From: Clavelina lepadiformis
Taxonomy: Eukaryota; Chordata; Ascidiacea; Aplousobranchia; Clavelinidae
DNA: 64,000 nucleotides
Direction of reading: 5' to 3'
NCBI RefSeq assembly: GCF_947623445.1
Contig: NC_135240.1
Span: 14,074,001 to 14,138,000 of the forward strand
This document shows, piece after piece, positions 1 through 12,100 of the stretch; the stretch's first letter is position 1; every line of letters starts with the position of its first letter. Under the pieces are notes generated by a model. That model had not been told where the DNA came from. It worked only from the letters and a program-made list of their open reading frames with translations, and searched no databases. A program made the translations under genes and the position numbers.

Positions 1-60
1 AGGAAATAATTGAAATTGCCGTTTACATAATAAGTGAACTTCATTTAGCATAGTGACAAC

Positions 61-754
61 TAGGGTTAAGCTATCTGGATATCTATTAACTGAGGCAATT
101 TTAGCTCTCTCATATCCAGATAAATTTTTTTGGTTTACCGAATAACAGAGGAGTGCCATTAATTGTTAATGCAATTTTATTCAATTTCAACAAGTTTGAA
201 ATTCCTTTGTTTTCAGATACGGGCAACCTACAACTGCGCAGTTAAGTTGTAGTAATAGAAATGATGATTGATTCCCTTTTATTCGCATCTTTTTGTCTAC
301 AAGACCTAAAATACTTGTTGAGAATCTGTTCCATTATAGCACAAATAATACACAAAGTGACTGAAATGCAAGCAGTAAAATTACAAGTTAACCTCCGCGC
401 ATTGACACTTTAGTATTAACATTTGCAGTGTAAGGTGAGATCTATGCAGTTTACAAAGGAATCAGCTGAAAAGTTTGAGATTGAGTGTACGCTTCTGAAT
501 TTATTAAATTTAAAAATAGACTGAAAGCACGAAATTAACATTTAGAATTTGTAAATTTTTCATATACATGTGTAATCTTTTTGTTACAAAACTGCATCAT
601 AGTTAGCTTATTATTATTCTCTTTTATTAGTAGTTCGAGAAAATGTTGCATTATCCTTACCATTTATAATCCGATTAACTGATTAGTTAAAAAACAAATA
701 TCCAGATCTATCCTTTAAACTTGTTTATAATTATTCATATCTGAACTAACCATA
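61..754. mobile_element. hAT-like MITE, copy 1 (TAGGG..TATC family)
   Basis: The left end reads TAGGGTTAAGCTATCTGG and the right end, reverse-complemented, TATGGTTAGTTCAGATATG; the two are diverged terminal inverted repeats. The flanks are GTGACAAC (53-60) and GTGACAAT (755-762), a 7 of 8 match typical of an 8-bp hAT target-site duplication. No coding capacity is seen. A second copy of the same family is at 55695-56341. Confidence 0.6.
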
Positions 755-1478
755 GTGACAATGGAACTTCAAATTTACTTTAAAAAAAATTTAGAATTTA
801 ATATATACACATAATATATCATACATATATATTTCAATTTTGTACAGACAAAGCCCAGAAGTGCAGAAGTGTGCAAAAGTTCTTTGTAAACACTTGGACT
901 CTGAAACCATATTGTTTGTCACAGTGCTAAAGCTTGAACTGTTTCATTTATTTTTTGCCTTTAATTAGTATGGGTAACATAACCATTAGGGAACAGTAGC
1001 CAAGCATGTTCGATACTGGACAGTGAAAGGCTGCAATGTTAAAAGAAGATAAAAATTTTTTGCCATTGTGTCATTTCACATGGCAAAAGGTTAAGCTTCA
1101 TCTGTGGTAAGTTCACATGACTTATTGGACATTACACTTGAAACAACCAGCATTTGTTTATTGCTTGGATTGACTCTGTTCTATGTGAGTTGTGCGCTCC
1201 ACCTTTTTTATATTTCTGCCTGTTTGGTGTGAGTACTGGTAATGTCATGAAACAACAATACAAGTTGGATTACATGAGCAGCATAATCTAACTGTACACT
1301 TGGGACAGCTCGTGGGAAGCAATATCTGGAAAAAATCGCTCACTTTTCGTCACCCGTCATCTGCTATTAGTAATTAATCCCTGAGGTTACAAGAAAACAA
1401 CATTTTTTTAGTTTGGAAAGTAGCAGTATAAATAACAAATAAAGCCTTGATTGAACACCAAAGATCCTAACAGACTTA
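755..1478. other. Non-coding stretch, no gene recognised
   Basis: No convincing exon is visible on either strand. If the minus-strand gene at 1479-2625 continues past the GTAAGT at 1480-1475, its next exon should lie here or beyond the window, but I could not find one in frame. Confidence 0.4.
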
Positions 1479-2625
1479 CAATCTTAGAGTTCTGCAAATG
1501 TCCATGTCCCGTTCAATCCCTTCACTTTCCCACTGGACAACGCAAACATGTTTACCCTTCATAACAGCAGATTTAAAACGAACTCCCAACTCAACTAACT
1601 CTTCTCCTGCTGCACCTGAGTCAATCGTGTTCTAAAAAATAAAAAATAAAAAACTACATTATAGGTCTTAAAAAAAAGTGAGCACCGAAAAATGTTGCTA
1701 TAGTTCATACATTAGATGTCTCATTGTGTTTAGATTTCCTTTAGTCTTGACTGTCACAAGGAGGTGCAGAAGATGAGATAAACACTTTAATTCTTTTAGC
1801 ATTTGGTGTCACACACCTTAATACGTAAAAGAAATACCTTAATCTTGTAAAAAATTATAACTTATGCCTTTCTCGACTGGGGCTTCTGAAAAGCAGTCTG
1901 CCTCGACTTTGTTTATTCAACTTCAAGTTTTTAAAGGCATTATTCATGTTCACCTTTCAACATCTATGAATAATTTTTGAACAAAGAAATGCTATTACTT
2001 TTTTGTGTTAATTGACTTGGTAAATTCACAAATGGTAAAATGTTGAAAGGAAACCTTAAATGTTAATTTTAAGCTATTTTTGAACCCATTGGTGAAATAA
2101 ATGTCTTTAAAACATTTTGAACATCTTTGGGGTGGGGTTTGCCACTGGGGAATGCAAAATATTCATCTCTTCTGAAGAGTGACATAAGACTAAAAAGGTT
2201 GAGATCCATTGCTATAGGTTATTGCTCTGTTGACAATATGCAACCTGTCACTTTCAGCTTATTTTCGTATACTACCATTATTTCAATTGTATCACCAACG
2301 ACGATTTCAAATAGTTTGGACTTTTGCTTGCTTTTAAATTAATGATCGATATTAATAAACATAAAGTTGCTAATACAATCATTTTTCAAAAGACAGTGAA
2401 ATTGCTAACTCTACCATATCATGTGTTTTAAACAGATGTACCTGAAGTTCAGTAAGCATAAGACTTGAAATATTTCGGTCTCTGATAACAATATGTCGAC
2501 CAACATCCACTTTCTTCTTATGCTTGTATTGTGATGTAGGAGATGAAAAAGTAATGGAAACATCTGACATTTTTTTCCAACGTCTTTCTCTCTCTACTAG
2601 CATTTTGGCTATGGTCTTTTCCACA
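1479..2625 (-). CDS. Partial gene, possibly EME1-like structure-specific nuclease subunit
   Basis: Two minus-strand exons join in phase. Exon 2442-2625 has acceptor TTTTGGTTTTAG and donor CAG/GTACAT. Exon 1479-1631 has acceptor ATTTTTTAG and ends at a TAA (1478-1476) that overlaps a perfect donor GTAAGT. The first exon encodes a basic, charged stretch (RERRWKKMSDV) and then VGRHIVIRDRNISSLMLTEL. The second encodes GAAGEELVELGVRFKSAV and HVCVVQWESEG. The order basic helix, hydrophobic strand ('hIVIxD'), then a G-x-L-x-x-LG-V-x-x-x..CVVQW segment resembles the N-terminal part of the EME1 nuclease-like domain, the non-catalytic partner of MUS81. That assignment is a weak inference from memory of the family. 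The 5' part lies upstream of 2625 and was not found. The 3' end is either the TAA or a further splice. Confidence 0.45.
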
Positions 2626-2904
2626 CTAAAACCAAAAATTTATCAAGAAGTTGAATACCTTTGAAAATACTTTACTTAATAATGACATAATCTAAATCGT
2701 TAAACCAGTGAAAATATCTTGAGATTTGTTTAACGCTGTATTGCCAACATGATATTTATAACAAAAAACATTAAGATTGGGGGTAAAATACAAGATTGTA
2801 TGATGTGACATCACAGCATAACCATGAGCACAGAGCATGATATGATTCGTGTTCCAACAAATTCAGAAGTGCAGGCTGATGTGTATGAGTATAAGCTACT
2901 AAGC

Positions 2905-4038
2905 CAGTGGTTCTTAAACTGGGGGGCGCGCCCCCCTTGGGGGGCGTGTAACATTCATAAGGGGGGCGCAAGAGATCACAAACTGTCTATTATAATTTAT
3001 ATGAGCTATGTCTAAACATGCTTTCTTGATTTTCGCTATAGGTACATTTTTACTAAAATTTTAAAGTGTGTTCACGATGGAAATTGTATTTTTGAAATTT
3101 GGATTCTGAAATACGTCGATGGTTACGTCATAATATTTGGTGTCTCTCCGCATTGAAGCGTATTGTTTTCGTTTACTCATTCACGCACTCCTAGCTCGAC
3201 TTGCTGTTCTCTTGTGTTCTCTTTTTGCGGTGACCTGTTTTTTTCTCACAGCGGGGGGCGGCATAACAAGAAAAACTTTTACAAATGTATCACTTGTAGA
3301 AATACTTAATTTACACTAAATGCACTTTCTTTAGTTTTACAATTATGATGTATATAGGAAGCCAGATGTTTTTGCTACTAACCTGTAAATATCCGATCAG
3401 TTTACGACGTATAATTTTCGAGTCATTAACGATTGAAAATTTATCGATTGAAAATTTGTGTGCAGTGTCCGGCCACACATAATAAAAATAGTAATGTCGC
3501 GCACCTGGTTTAAATAGGGTAAAACCAACGTCAGCCAATATTAAAACCGTAAAATGAAGTAAAACTTAATTCTAGTATTGATTTAATAACCTGGTATTTT
3601 AGTAATTAAACTAATTGTATTGACACAAAATGAGTGGAAAAAAGAGAAAGTATGACCAAAATTATCTGAAGTATGGCTTTATAGATACCACAGTGAACAG
3701 AAGAGTCGTACCGCAATGCGTGATATGCTTAGAAAAGCTAAGCAACGACGCTTTGAGACCAAGTCGTTTGCAGCGTCATCTTCATGAATATAAAGACAAA
3801 ACCTAGGAATAGGAACAAACTTGACTGTGAAGCTGACCTAAGATGTGCATTATCTTCTACAAAGCCTCGAATTAAACGTTTGGTTTCCCAAAAACAACTA
3901 CATCCTTCACATTAATGAAAGTTAATTGAAAATAAATTGTTGTTTTGTTTAATGCTTTTTTATTTTGCAATGAGGGGGGGCGCGAAATTTTTAGGTACCG
4001 TCAAGGGGGGCGTGTGCCAAAAAGTTTAAGAACCCCTG
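2905..4038. mobile_element. hAT transposon relic with G-rich termini
   Basis: The element starts CAGTGGTTCTTAAACTGGGG and ends with the inverse of that (..AAAGTTTAAGAACCCCTG). It is flanked by a perfect 8-bp duplication TACTAAGC (2897-2904 and 4039-4046). It is about 1.1 kb, too short for a full hAT transposase, and carries a BED-type finger remnant at 3630-3806. The subterminal GGGGGGCG runs are repeated near both ends. Confidence 0.88.
3630..3806 (+). pseudogene. Truncated hAT transposase N-terminus (BED zinc finger, ZBED5-like)
   Basis: This 58-codon ORF starts ATG AGT GGA and stops at TAG 3804-3806. It encodes a basic start (MSGKKRKYDQNYLKYGF), a Cys pair (C30, C33 in PQCVICLEKLSNDALRPSRL) and His residues at 50 and 52, as in the BED finger that opens ZBED5-like hAT transposases. 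The catalytic RNase-H-like part and the dimerisation region are absent, so this is an internal-deletion derivative and not a working enzyme. It lies inside the element at 2905-4038. Confidence 0.75.
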
Positions 4039-4432
4039 TACTAAGCATAAGTTAAAGTGAACCTGTGACAATTAATCCTAAGCTGTTAAATGTTGATATA
4101 TTATTGAAATTGTAAATTGGGGCTGGGTTCACATCACCATTTCTGTTCTTTTGCACGATATCCCCTCTGTTGAAGAGAAATGTTCAATATCACAGAAATC
4201 CACCTATTTTTTCCTTCAACAACCATGGAACTGATGAATAGGGATTTTGGTATTTTTCTTCCCAATAGATTGGATAGAAGTAAACTCATAATAAGAAGAA
4301 GCTAAAGAAGATTCCAAATATATAAAACACACTTCACATTTATCACGCCTAACAAAATTTAGACTCTGCAAGTTTTTCATCCAGTTAAAATATTTCTTGC
4401 CATAGTTTAATACAAAACTCAAATGAATAACC

Positions 4433-4457
4433 ATCATCATCATCATCATCATCATTA
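4433..4457. repeat. (CAT)n microsatellite
   Basis: About eight CAT units in a row, with no coding context recognised. A poly-Met run read on the minus strand across it is an artefact of the repeat. Confidence 0.85.
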
Positions 4458-5394
4458 CTCTGCAAACTACACACACCATCAAGAGCGCTTATATTTAGTC
4501 TGTATAACTGAAAAAGTTCCATTATACAGTTCCATTATCAACTGACATCGTTTATCGTTTTCCATTGAACAAGCAATAAGTTTAGTGATAATAGTTATAC
4601 TAACTGATGGTTTATTAATGCACTTTTTGTCTGTTGCGACTCTTGTGAAATAAATAAAATAAGATGATGGCACTTAAACTTTTATTATATGTATCCTATA
4701 TATAAATACCTTACATTTACATTGAATTTCTCTGATTTAAAAACGTTCTGCTCGCCATAAAACCACAGATAAAAAGAAATAAACAATTTTTTTCCTTTTC
4801 TGGATACAAGTGTTAGAAAACTATAGCCTACAAAAGTTTTGCAGTAGCATTACATGCCAGCAAAGTGATTATGTAATTTGTACAATAAATTGCATCAACT
4901 CCATCAGGAATAAACTTGCAGCCAGCACATGTGGCCCATGACATGTTTCTAGTTTCATGATCTTTTTGAAAATTTCATTTGGCAGTTTCTGAAATATCTG
5001 GCCTCCTTTCAATTCTATGATGTATGTAAGCTGAAATATTTTGCAATGTTCTTTTAGATGTTTACAACACATTGCTTAAAATAAATTGCTTGCTATGGGA
5101 AAAAAATAAATCTGCTGCAAATGTCTTTAGTGCTTAGGGGAGTCTAATACTAAGTCAAACTTCATGATGTCATAAATTAAAGGCCAACCTAATCAAAAAT
5201 CAATACAGTTATCCAATAAAACAACAATTTAAATGTTTTTTTATTTGAATCTTACACATTTTTAAGTATTGTACTGTTCCTCAGGAGTCATACGCATCAA
5301 ACAAAGTCGTTCCTTTGCTGTTAACTTTGAATAGAATTAATACGACAAACCCCTGTCACGATTATGTATCCAGAATGAGGCCTGTAAACATATC

Positions 5395-5650
5395 AATTTT
5401 ATAGAGAGTAACTATTTCAATGAAAATAGGTCATGCAGCTCATAGTTAAAGATAGGCTGTTAGGTTAGGCGAATTGGTATGCAAAAACTTGATTTTAGTA
5501 TTTAAGGTTTAATTGAAGTTAGATTTGGATTAAAATGAAGCTTTGAGTTAGGCTTAGGTTACTATGCTGTAAAATTTAAGTTATGTTAACAAAAAAAACT
5601 GTTAAAACAAGCTTTAAATGGATGATTTTACCAGTAAAATAGTGGTAGCC
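5395..5650. repeat. Dispersed repeat, copy A
   Basis: It shares blocks such as TTGAAGTTAGATTTGGATTA and GGTATGCAAAAACTTGATTTTA, in the same order, with 31655-31830, and in inverted orientation with one arm of 11560-12065 and with 37535-37800. Ends are not sharply defined. Confidence 0.6.
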
Positions 5651-5747
5651 AATTTTATATGATGCCTGTATTAATATTTGTCGTCTAACCTACACTTGCA
5701 ATATCAATATTCTTTTCAAACTTATTTAAGAATACGGGGATATTTTG

Positions 5748-6384
5748 TGGCCCCTTAGTTTTGTTTTATGGCAATGGCTGCAGAGTTGAGCAAGACTAAT
5801 CACTATTGGCCACAAGCAATATTATTTTTTACAGAATGCATTAAAAATGTGACAAAAGAATTTACATGCACTACTTAAATGTGTTACTTTAAAGACTTTA
5901 CATGATCGTAATCAATTACAGTACGAACAATAGCCCCTGGCACCGCGCTTTTTTCTCGATCTCTAATGGGTATGACCAGACCGGTGTACGAGCAGGCTGG
6001 CATCACGCACTGAGATAACTTTTGTGTACAGTCTTTTCAGTTTTAGTTAAGGATGTCCTTTAGTAAAGTTATAGTTAAGGATCTCCGCAAATAACACAAT
6101 ATAAAACTGTCATTTTTGATATGTTTTTTGCAATTTTATTTGTGCAAAAAAAAACAGGTTGATTTCTATTACTTAACAACGAAGAAACAACTTTAACCAT
6201 GATTCTCATGCTCATCAGCTACTTTGATTTTACTTAAATTTGCACGTTGTTCATTAGACCCGGTCTGTATTTCATGGCAGGATTCGCCGAGATCTCAGGG
6301 GTGCTGACTTAAAAAACTTACTTAATTAATCTCTTTCCAGTATATTTCTAGACTAATATTTGTAACGCTTTGAAGGGGCCACAT
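5748..6384. mobile_element. Possible TIR element (TGTGGCCCCTT)
   Basis: TGTGGCCCCTTAGTTTTG at the left faces CTTTGAAGGGGCCACA at the right, about 635 bp apart. No clear target-site duplication or ORF was found, so this could also be two unrelated inverted segments. It contains the 34-nt motif 6263-6296. Confidence 0.35.
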
Positions 6385-7282
6385 TAGACTATCATTCTTG
6401 CCAGCGTGTATTCCAAGACAGTTATACCGAAGATCTTGGACATGAGCAACAGTTTAAGACAATTCACCTCTTGGCGCAACCATGGCTAATTCACTTTGCT
6501 AGACAAAAAAGAGCACTGTGTATTTTATTTTTAGAAACTGCAATTGCACCCGCACCTTGGCAAGTCATTGACTGCTTGCAAAATGTGCGAGTCGGTATGG
6601 CTATGCCCAAGGAAAAGTTGCAAAAACAAAAGAGCAATAAAAGCTTGCTAATATTCTGAGTAGGCTACCAGTATCGATTGCAATAAAGAGCTAGTGCTGC
6701 TGAGTGGGGACCCTACTCTTTTCATTAAGTAGCGAGCCATGGTCTAGTATACAAGTGCACAACCAGAGGACGTCATAATTTTAGTAGCTGCGGTCTAATA
6801 TACAAAGGCATCCTGTGATTGTGCACTTTTGTACATGACCCGTGAGCCGTTGTACATGCTAACGTCTGACATTTAATTGTGAATAACGATTACGTTACGA
6901 CTACCCCAACCCCGCCTAGCTAGCCTACCATGAACAACAATTAGCTCATGGTCCTCGATAGATAGAGGATGGATATTAACATATGTTTATCATTCAAGTT
7001 TATCTTATCTGGGGATCTCCCTCTAACGAAGAAAAACTTGCAATAAGCAAAATTTCTATGAAATCGCTAGTTCGGTTGAGCGTAAAACAATGCTTTCCAT
7101 CCTGTGAGACAGTAAGCAGTAGTGCGCACAGAAAAAATGTAGTGCGGATGAAATTCGTCTTTCTGATTTTCAGTTATTGTTAAGCAACGGTGATTGGTTG
7201 TGTAAGTTTGACGTTTTCACGCTCTCCCTCATGTTAGGCCATGAACCGTAATGGCAAACTCATCCATAACGTAGCGTAAGTT

Positions 7283-7400
7283 CAGAGCTGGGCAATGACG
7301 CTGACGCTCGTCGAAGAAAAATCGTGCGCGGCTTTTACTCACGTTCTTGAATAAATATAACTGATTGAGTCGCTCGCGCTAATTAAATAAGGAAAAACTA
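7283..7400 (-). repeat. CAGAGCTGGGCAA-ended repeat, copy 1
   Basis: It begins CAGAGCTGGGCAATGACGCT. Reverse-complemented, it matches the layout of 38690-38828 and 40031-40158: AATTxGC..GAGCG..TTCATCGATGAGCG..TTGCCCAGCTCTG. Only one terminus is present in each copy. Confidence 0.5.
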
Positions 7401-9016
7401 TTTTTCTCTTTTCTGGACATTATCTATAAACAATTGCATTTGCATGTTGTTGTAATGCAGAATTAGTTTCCATTTGTAAGTTGTCATCATAACGTTTAAA
7501 AACAAATTTGATATCTCTAGGGGCGCGCAAAATAGATTAATAGCTGACACGGCAGTAAATTCTCCTATATGTTCAGTACGTTCCATAGAAATTATTATAA
7601 TTTTTTTGGAATTTCTTTTTATTTTGTTTCTACTTTTTACTATTTCTATTCGTTTCTATTTTTATTTTGTTTACGCGAACGTAGTTAATTTTGGAAAATG
7701 AAGGTTGCTCACGCGATCACCTGCAAAAAAACGAGCGCGTCCAGCTCCGCCTACGTTGCGCAATGAAAACTAAGCAAATCCAGTTTTGTTAATATCTAGC
7801 TTTTATGAACAAGACTGTTGTTAAAAAGAACAATAGAATGTTGAAGTGGCAAAGAAAAAAGAACAGTAGAGCAACGGAGCTTGGTGATAATAGGATGTAC
7901 ATCATAATAAGGCGATGGCTTATGTTGCTACTTTATATTTGTCGAAAAGTTGTCGGGTGCTGTTATGGACATAAGCTTTTCTTGTACCGACATAAAATTT
8001 GAAATAATGAGTGGGTGAGTTAGGGTAAGGGTTTACAATTTGTACTGTATCACGTGCTGATAAGATTTTCATGACGCTAAAAAATGCGAACTGTTATCGA
8101 AAAGTTTGTAAAGGATTAGCCTAAAACATGTTCGCGTCAAATTTCTGGGTATATCTGTATAATTATTTATTTCAAAAAGCGTTGTTTTCGATGTATCAGA
8201 ATTTGGAATTTTAGTTTTTTATTTTACTAACTTAGTTAAAATTAAAACTTGTAGTAGTTGGTTTGTAATTTGCTGTTAAATTTTGTTGTATAAATTTAGC
8301 TATTGAATTTAATGGTATTGCAAGATAACACCGAAGCTCCTCGACATGGCCAGCGCAAGCACATCCCATTTTTTTCTTGACCTAAGCGCATAGAGGAATG
8401 CCAAATTAGGAAGACTTCATCCATGTTTTAGATAGTTTCATTTATTTACATGTTTTTGTAAGGGCTCCAATATCATGCAACACACAACTTCTTGTATTTT
8501 TTCTTGTTACTTTATAACTGACATATTGACAAGCATTTTCTGTTAGGGAGAAACGCATGTAGTTCAATGAAAACAGCACCAAACTGTCACGTGCAATAAT
8601 GAGATCGTTGGTGTAAACATGGTTATTATTTGTTTACAAGCCAAAACATTTTAAAATCAGCCACAGTCATGGCATTAACTGTCTGTTCACAAGAGGCAAT
8701 TCTTTGTTTGTATTCGAAGATTATTTTTTAATTAAAAATTGAAATAGATGTTTAAAGCATAATTTGAACTTACTAATAGGATAAATTTCAGCTAAAAGCA
8801 CCAGTAGACGCAACTGCTTGTGTCAAATTGGTTGCCGGATACCTGCTTATTAGGGCTATACTTAATTAGTTACTGGTCAATTCTCAATAAATAACTTTGT
8901 CTATATGAGTAAAAAGATAAATCAATAACTATGTGAGATATAACCGACTTCATCTACAAATATGCAACAGAAAAAATCACATCAAAGATAACCAAACTCA
9001 CGTTTTGCGTAATAAA

Positions 9017-9022
9017 TTTATT
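9017..9022 (-). promoter_or_regulatory. Poly(A) signal AATAAA for the Fn3 gene at 9189-13447
   Basis: AATAAA read on the minus strand about 170 nt past the TAA stop at 9191-9189. It is the first canonical hexamer after the stop. Confidence 0.5.
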
Positions 9023-9188
9023 GCAAAAAAGTATACGCTTGTGGTGGAATTATGGTTTCGCGCATACTTAAGATAAGTAGTTCGAAGAGACGACAGTCAG
9101 TTACAAAAACGTCGTTAACATTAAGAGTTATTAATACACCAAACTGTTTAGTAAAACTAGCAGCTTAAATTTCATACTAAGTGTTGTT

Positions 9189-12100
9189 TTAAGATATATT
9201 ATTAGCAGAAAACAAAATGTCGACAATCGATCCTCCTTCTATTATCTCTGCCGTAACTCCATCCCTGTCTTCACAAACAGCAGGATCATATCCATATATG
9301 AAACCTATAAAACAAGCTCAGTGAGTTTAAAATAATTCCATACTGTTGGTAGTAGGACAATTAAATAATAATATTATTTTAATGCAAAGGGAACTTAATA
9401 TTCAAGAAACCTTATGTTACTGCATAGTATAAAAGATGGCAACTATGCTAGAACAGATTTATTTAACACTTTTCTGACATTAATGCTTGTTCTATGATCT
9501 TACCCAAATCATTGGATGGCCATTGCATTTCGGTTTGAACAAAGTAGAACACCGTGCGTGGAACTTCTTTCATGCCTTCTGCAGATTTTTGAGTCATGCC
9601 CCAAACTGACTAAAATAAAATAAAAATATTGGTTTATATTTTAATGATAATAAGAAATTACGCTGTAACTAAAAACATGAGTGTAGTCGTTGTATGATAT
9701 AATTGCTAACTTAAAAATTTTACAAATCGGTTTTCCGACATTGATAGTAATTCCGCCGGAACAATTTGCTCCAGAGTCGATCGATATGGCAAATTTTCCA
9801 AATAACGGTTTAGGATTGATTGTAGAGTTTTCAGGAGAGTTTAGGCGCTGCAAAAAAACATGTCTTTGTAATTAGATAGGATATTAAGTTTTGTTTACTG
9901 AATTTCCGGTACAATAAAATGTATCCTGAATAGCACAATATATACGTGTAAATGCAAACTATACAGCCTGACTCACTTCGTTCGTTTCACTGTAAACATC
10001 GGATAGTTTTAGGATTACCGAACCACCGGTGTTGACAATTTGGTCAGTAGTCGACCACCATTCCTGAATAACGACGGGAATTTCTGAAAATTTTTTACTT
10101 TATTTTTCTTGTGTGATGCATTACACGGTTAGTCTTGCTATACATTCAATGTTTTAATCACTTTGCTATGACGATGAGTAATGAGATAAACTTTATAGTA
10201 TAACTGCTAGCCTGTATACAGGCCTACTATAAGCTACGAATCTAAAACAGTTTAATTATATTACAGAATAAACTAGTCTTGAATACGGTCATTGTGAGAC
10301 ATAGCCTATATACCGATTAAGATATACGCCGATACGCCAAAATCAGGATTTTACAACGGCTGTAACGGCTATAGTCAGTAACCATTAAGAAAAAAAAGTA
10401 ACAAACTAGTGTTTTGGGAAAGAGATCTTGGAATTAGGTCCGCGTTTTGTCCAAAATCAAAATCTACTGTAATGCTGTCATCATCGAAAAATTCACAAGC
10501 TGTTCTGTACATAAATAAATAAGACAATATTGCAATATCAAGATAGATTTAACACAAAAAATAGTTCTCCGTTAAAAGACCATATCATTCAAACGTTTGT
10601 TTATGAGCTTAGATAAGATATATACCATACTGTAGTGTGTAGAGTGTAAACTACTTAATTATAATTAATTAATTTTTATCTTCCACAAAAACCTCCATAG
10701 GCATAAACTATTTTAACACACCTTTCTCCATTTTCTGCATTTTCTCGAAAGTAAAAAGTCATACCAACTTCAGGCTTGTTTCTCTGCCACAGTTCCGTTT
10801 GTTCAATGACAAACATCCCTTGTTCTGCTCTGGAAGCGTCTTGATTTAAGTCAGCATTCCAAAACTTAAAAAAGTTATGTCTAGCGTAAAATTATTTCCA
10901 CCGCGAAAGATGAATGCATGTTTGCAAATCATGAAGTGTTAACTTTTGAAATATTTATAAAATTTAAAAGTGCTAGAGCTCTCTGGGCTTTATGTATGGA
11001 TATGCACTATTTGTGGTAATAGCATACTTATTTGTAGTGCTTGTAACACTGTTTGTGTATGCTGTCCTTGTATGCTCTGTACAGACTGTACTTACATTGA
11101 TATGAACAATCGGACAAGGAAGAAGCACTCTCATCCTAAATGGTCCCGCAGGAATGGTTAAAGGTCTGAAAGAAGATGAAAGCTCTTGGCATGGTAAAAA
11201 AAAACAAGACAAGAAAAAGTACTTTAATAACATTTGTTACCAACAGTGTTTTAGTATAGGGGCAAATAGTTTTACGTGCTGTAACTAATCACAACGGGAG
11301 ATTTACATAATTCCCACCGATATATTTGAGCTTCGCCACCGATAGGACCCATGACTCCTGACCAACGAGCAACTAAAGTCACGCCAGAACCGTCCGTACG
11401 ACCCCTTGCAACAAAGCATTAACAAACTGTTGGAAAAGTTCTACTTGGAAAAACGTTGCTATATTTCACTGAAGGTAGAGCTCATCATCATGCAACTCTT
11501 ATAATTGTAAAGATAAAAGGTAAATTTTGGCTAGAATTAAGTTACTATGATATCACATTGAAGTGACTATTTCAAGGTAAGTAGGTCACACAGTCCCTTG
11601 TTAAGAATAGACGGTTAGGCTAAATTAGACTCGAGATAGTGATTGATAGATAAAATGATAGTTCTAGATAGTGATTGACTAGCGTTATAAATAGTACGGT
11701 GATTTTAGGTATATTTACGTTAAGTTTAGGTTATTAAGTTTAGTAATTAAATTAGGTTAAGGAGAATTTGTGAAAAATATCTTTGAAGGTATAATTTTTT
11801 TCCGATGAAAAATTGATAGTTAGCGAGGAGGCTGTCAATATTCTGCAGGAAAAACATAGGTTACGTTGGATGCTATTTTTCACAGTTTTTTTTTAACCTA
11901 ACCTATAAATATTATATTCCAGAGTAATCTATCCAAATCTAACCTCAATTTAACCCCGAATTACTAAAATTGACTATTTGCAGACCCATTCTCTTATAAC
12001 TAACTAAACCGCTTATATACAACGTGCTGCGTGACTACGCGGTGAAACATATAGTCAATTTCTAACCACAAACTGTGAAAAATAGCAACGTAGACTGTGT

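Larger units (their letters stand above)
4047..9010. other. Gene-free, repeat-rich interval
   Basis: No exon chain was found on either strand. Recognisable content: a dispersed repeat copy (about 5395-5650), a possible TIR pair TGTGGCCCCTT / AAGGGGCCACA (about 5748-6384), a 34-nt motif shared with 32894-32927 (6263-6296), and a CAGAGCTGGGCAA repeat (about 7283-7400). The rest looks like unique AT-rich non-coding DNA. Confidence 0.5.

Noticed and set aside
841..890. Plus-strand exon-like piece after TTTTGTACAG
   Set aside because: Short, no partner exon, no homology.
4216..4482. Minus-strand ORF with poly-Met
   Set aside because: The Met run is the (CAT)n microsatellite read on the other strand.
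4869..5072. Minus-strand 67-codon ORF
   Set aside because: No splice sites in phase, no motif.
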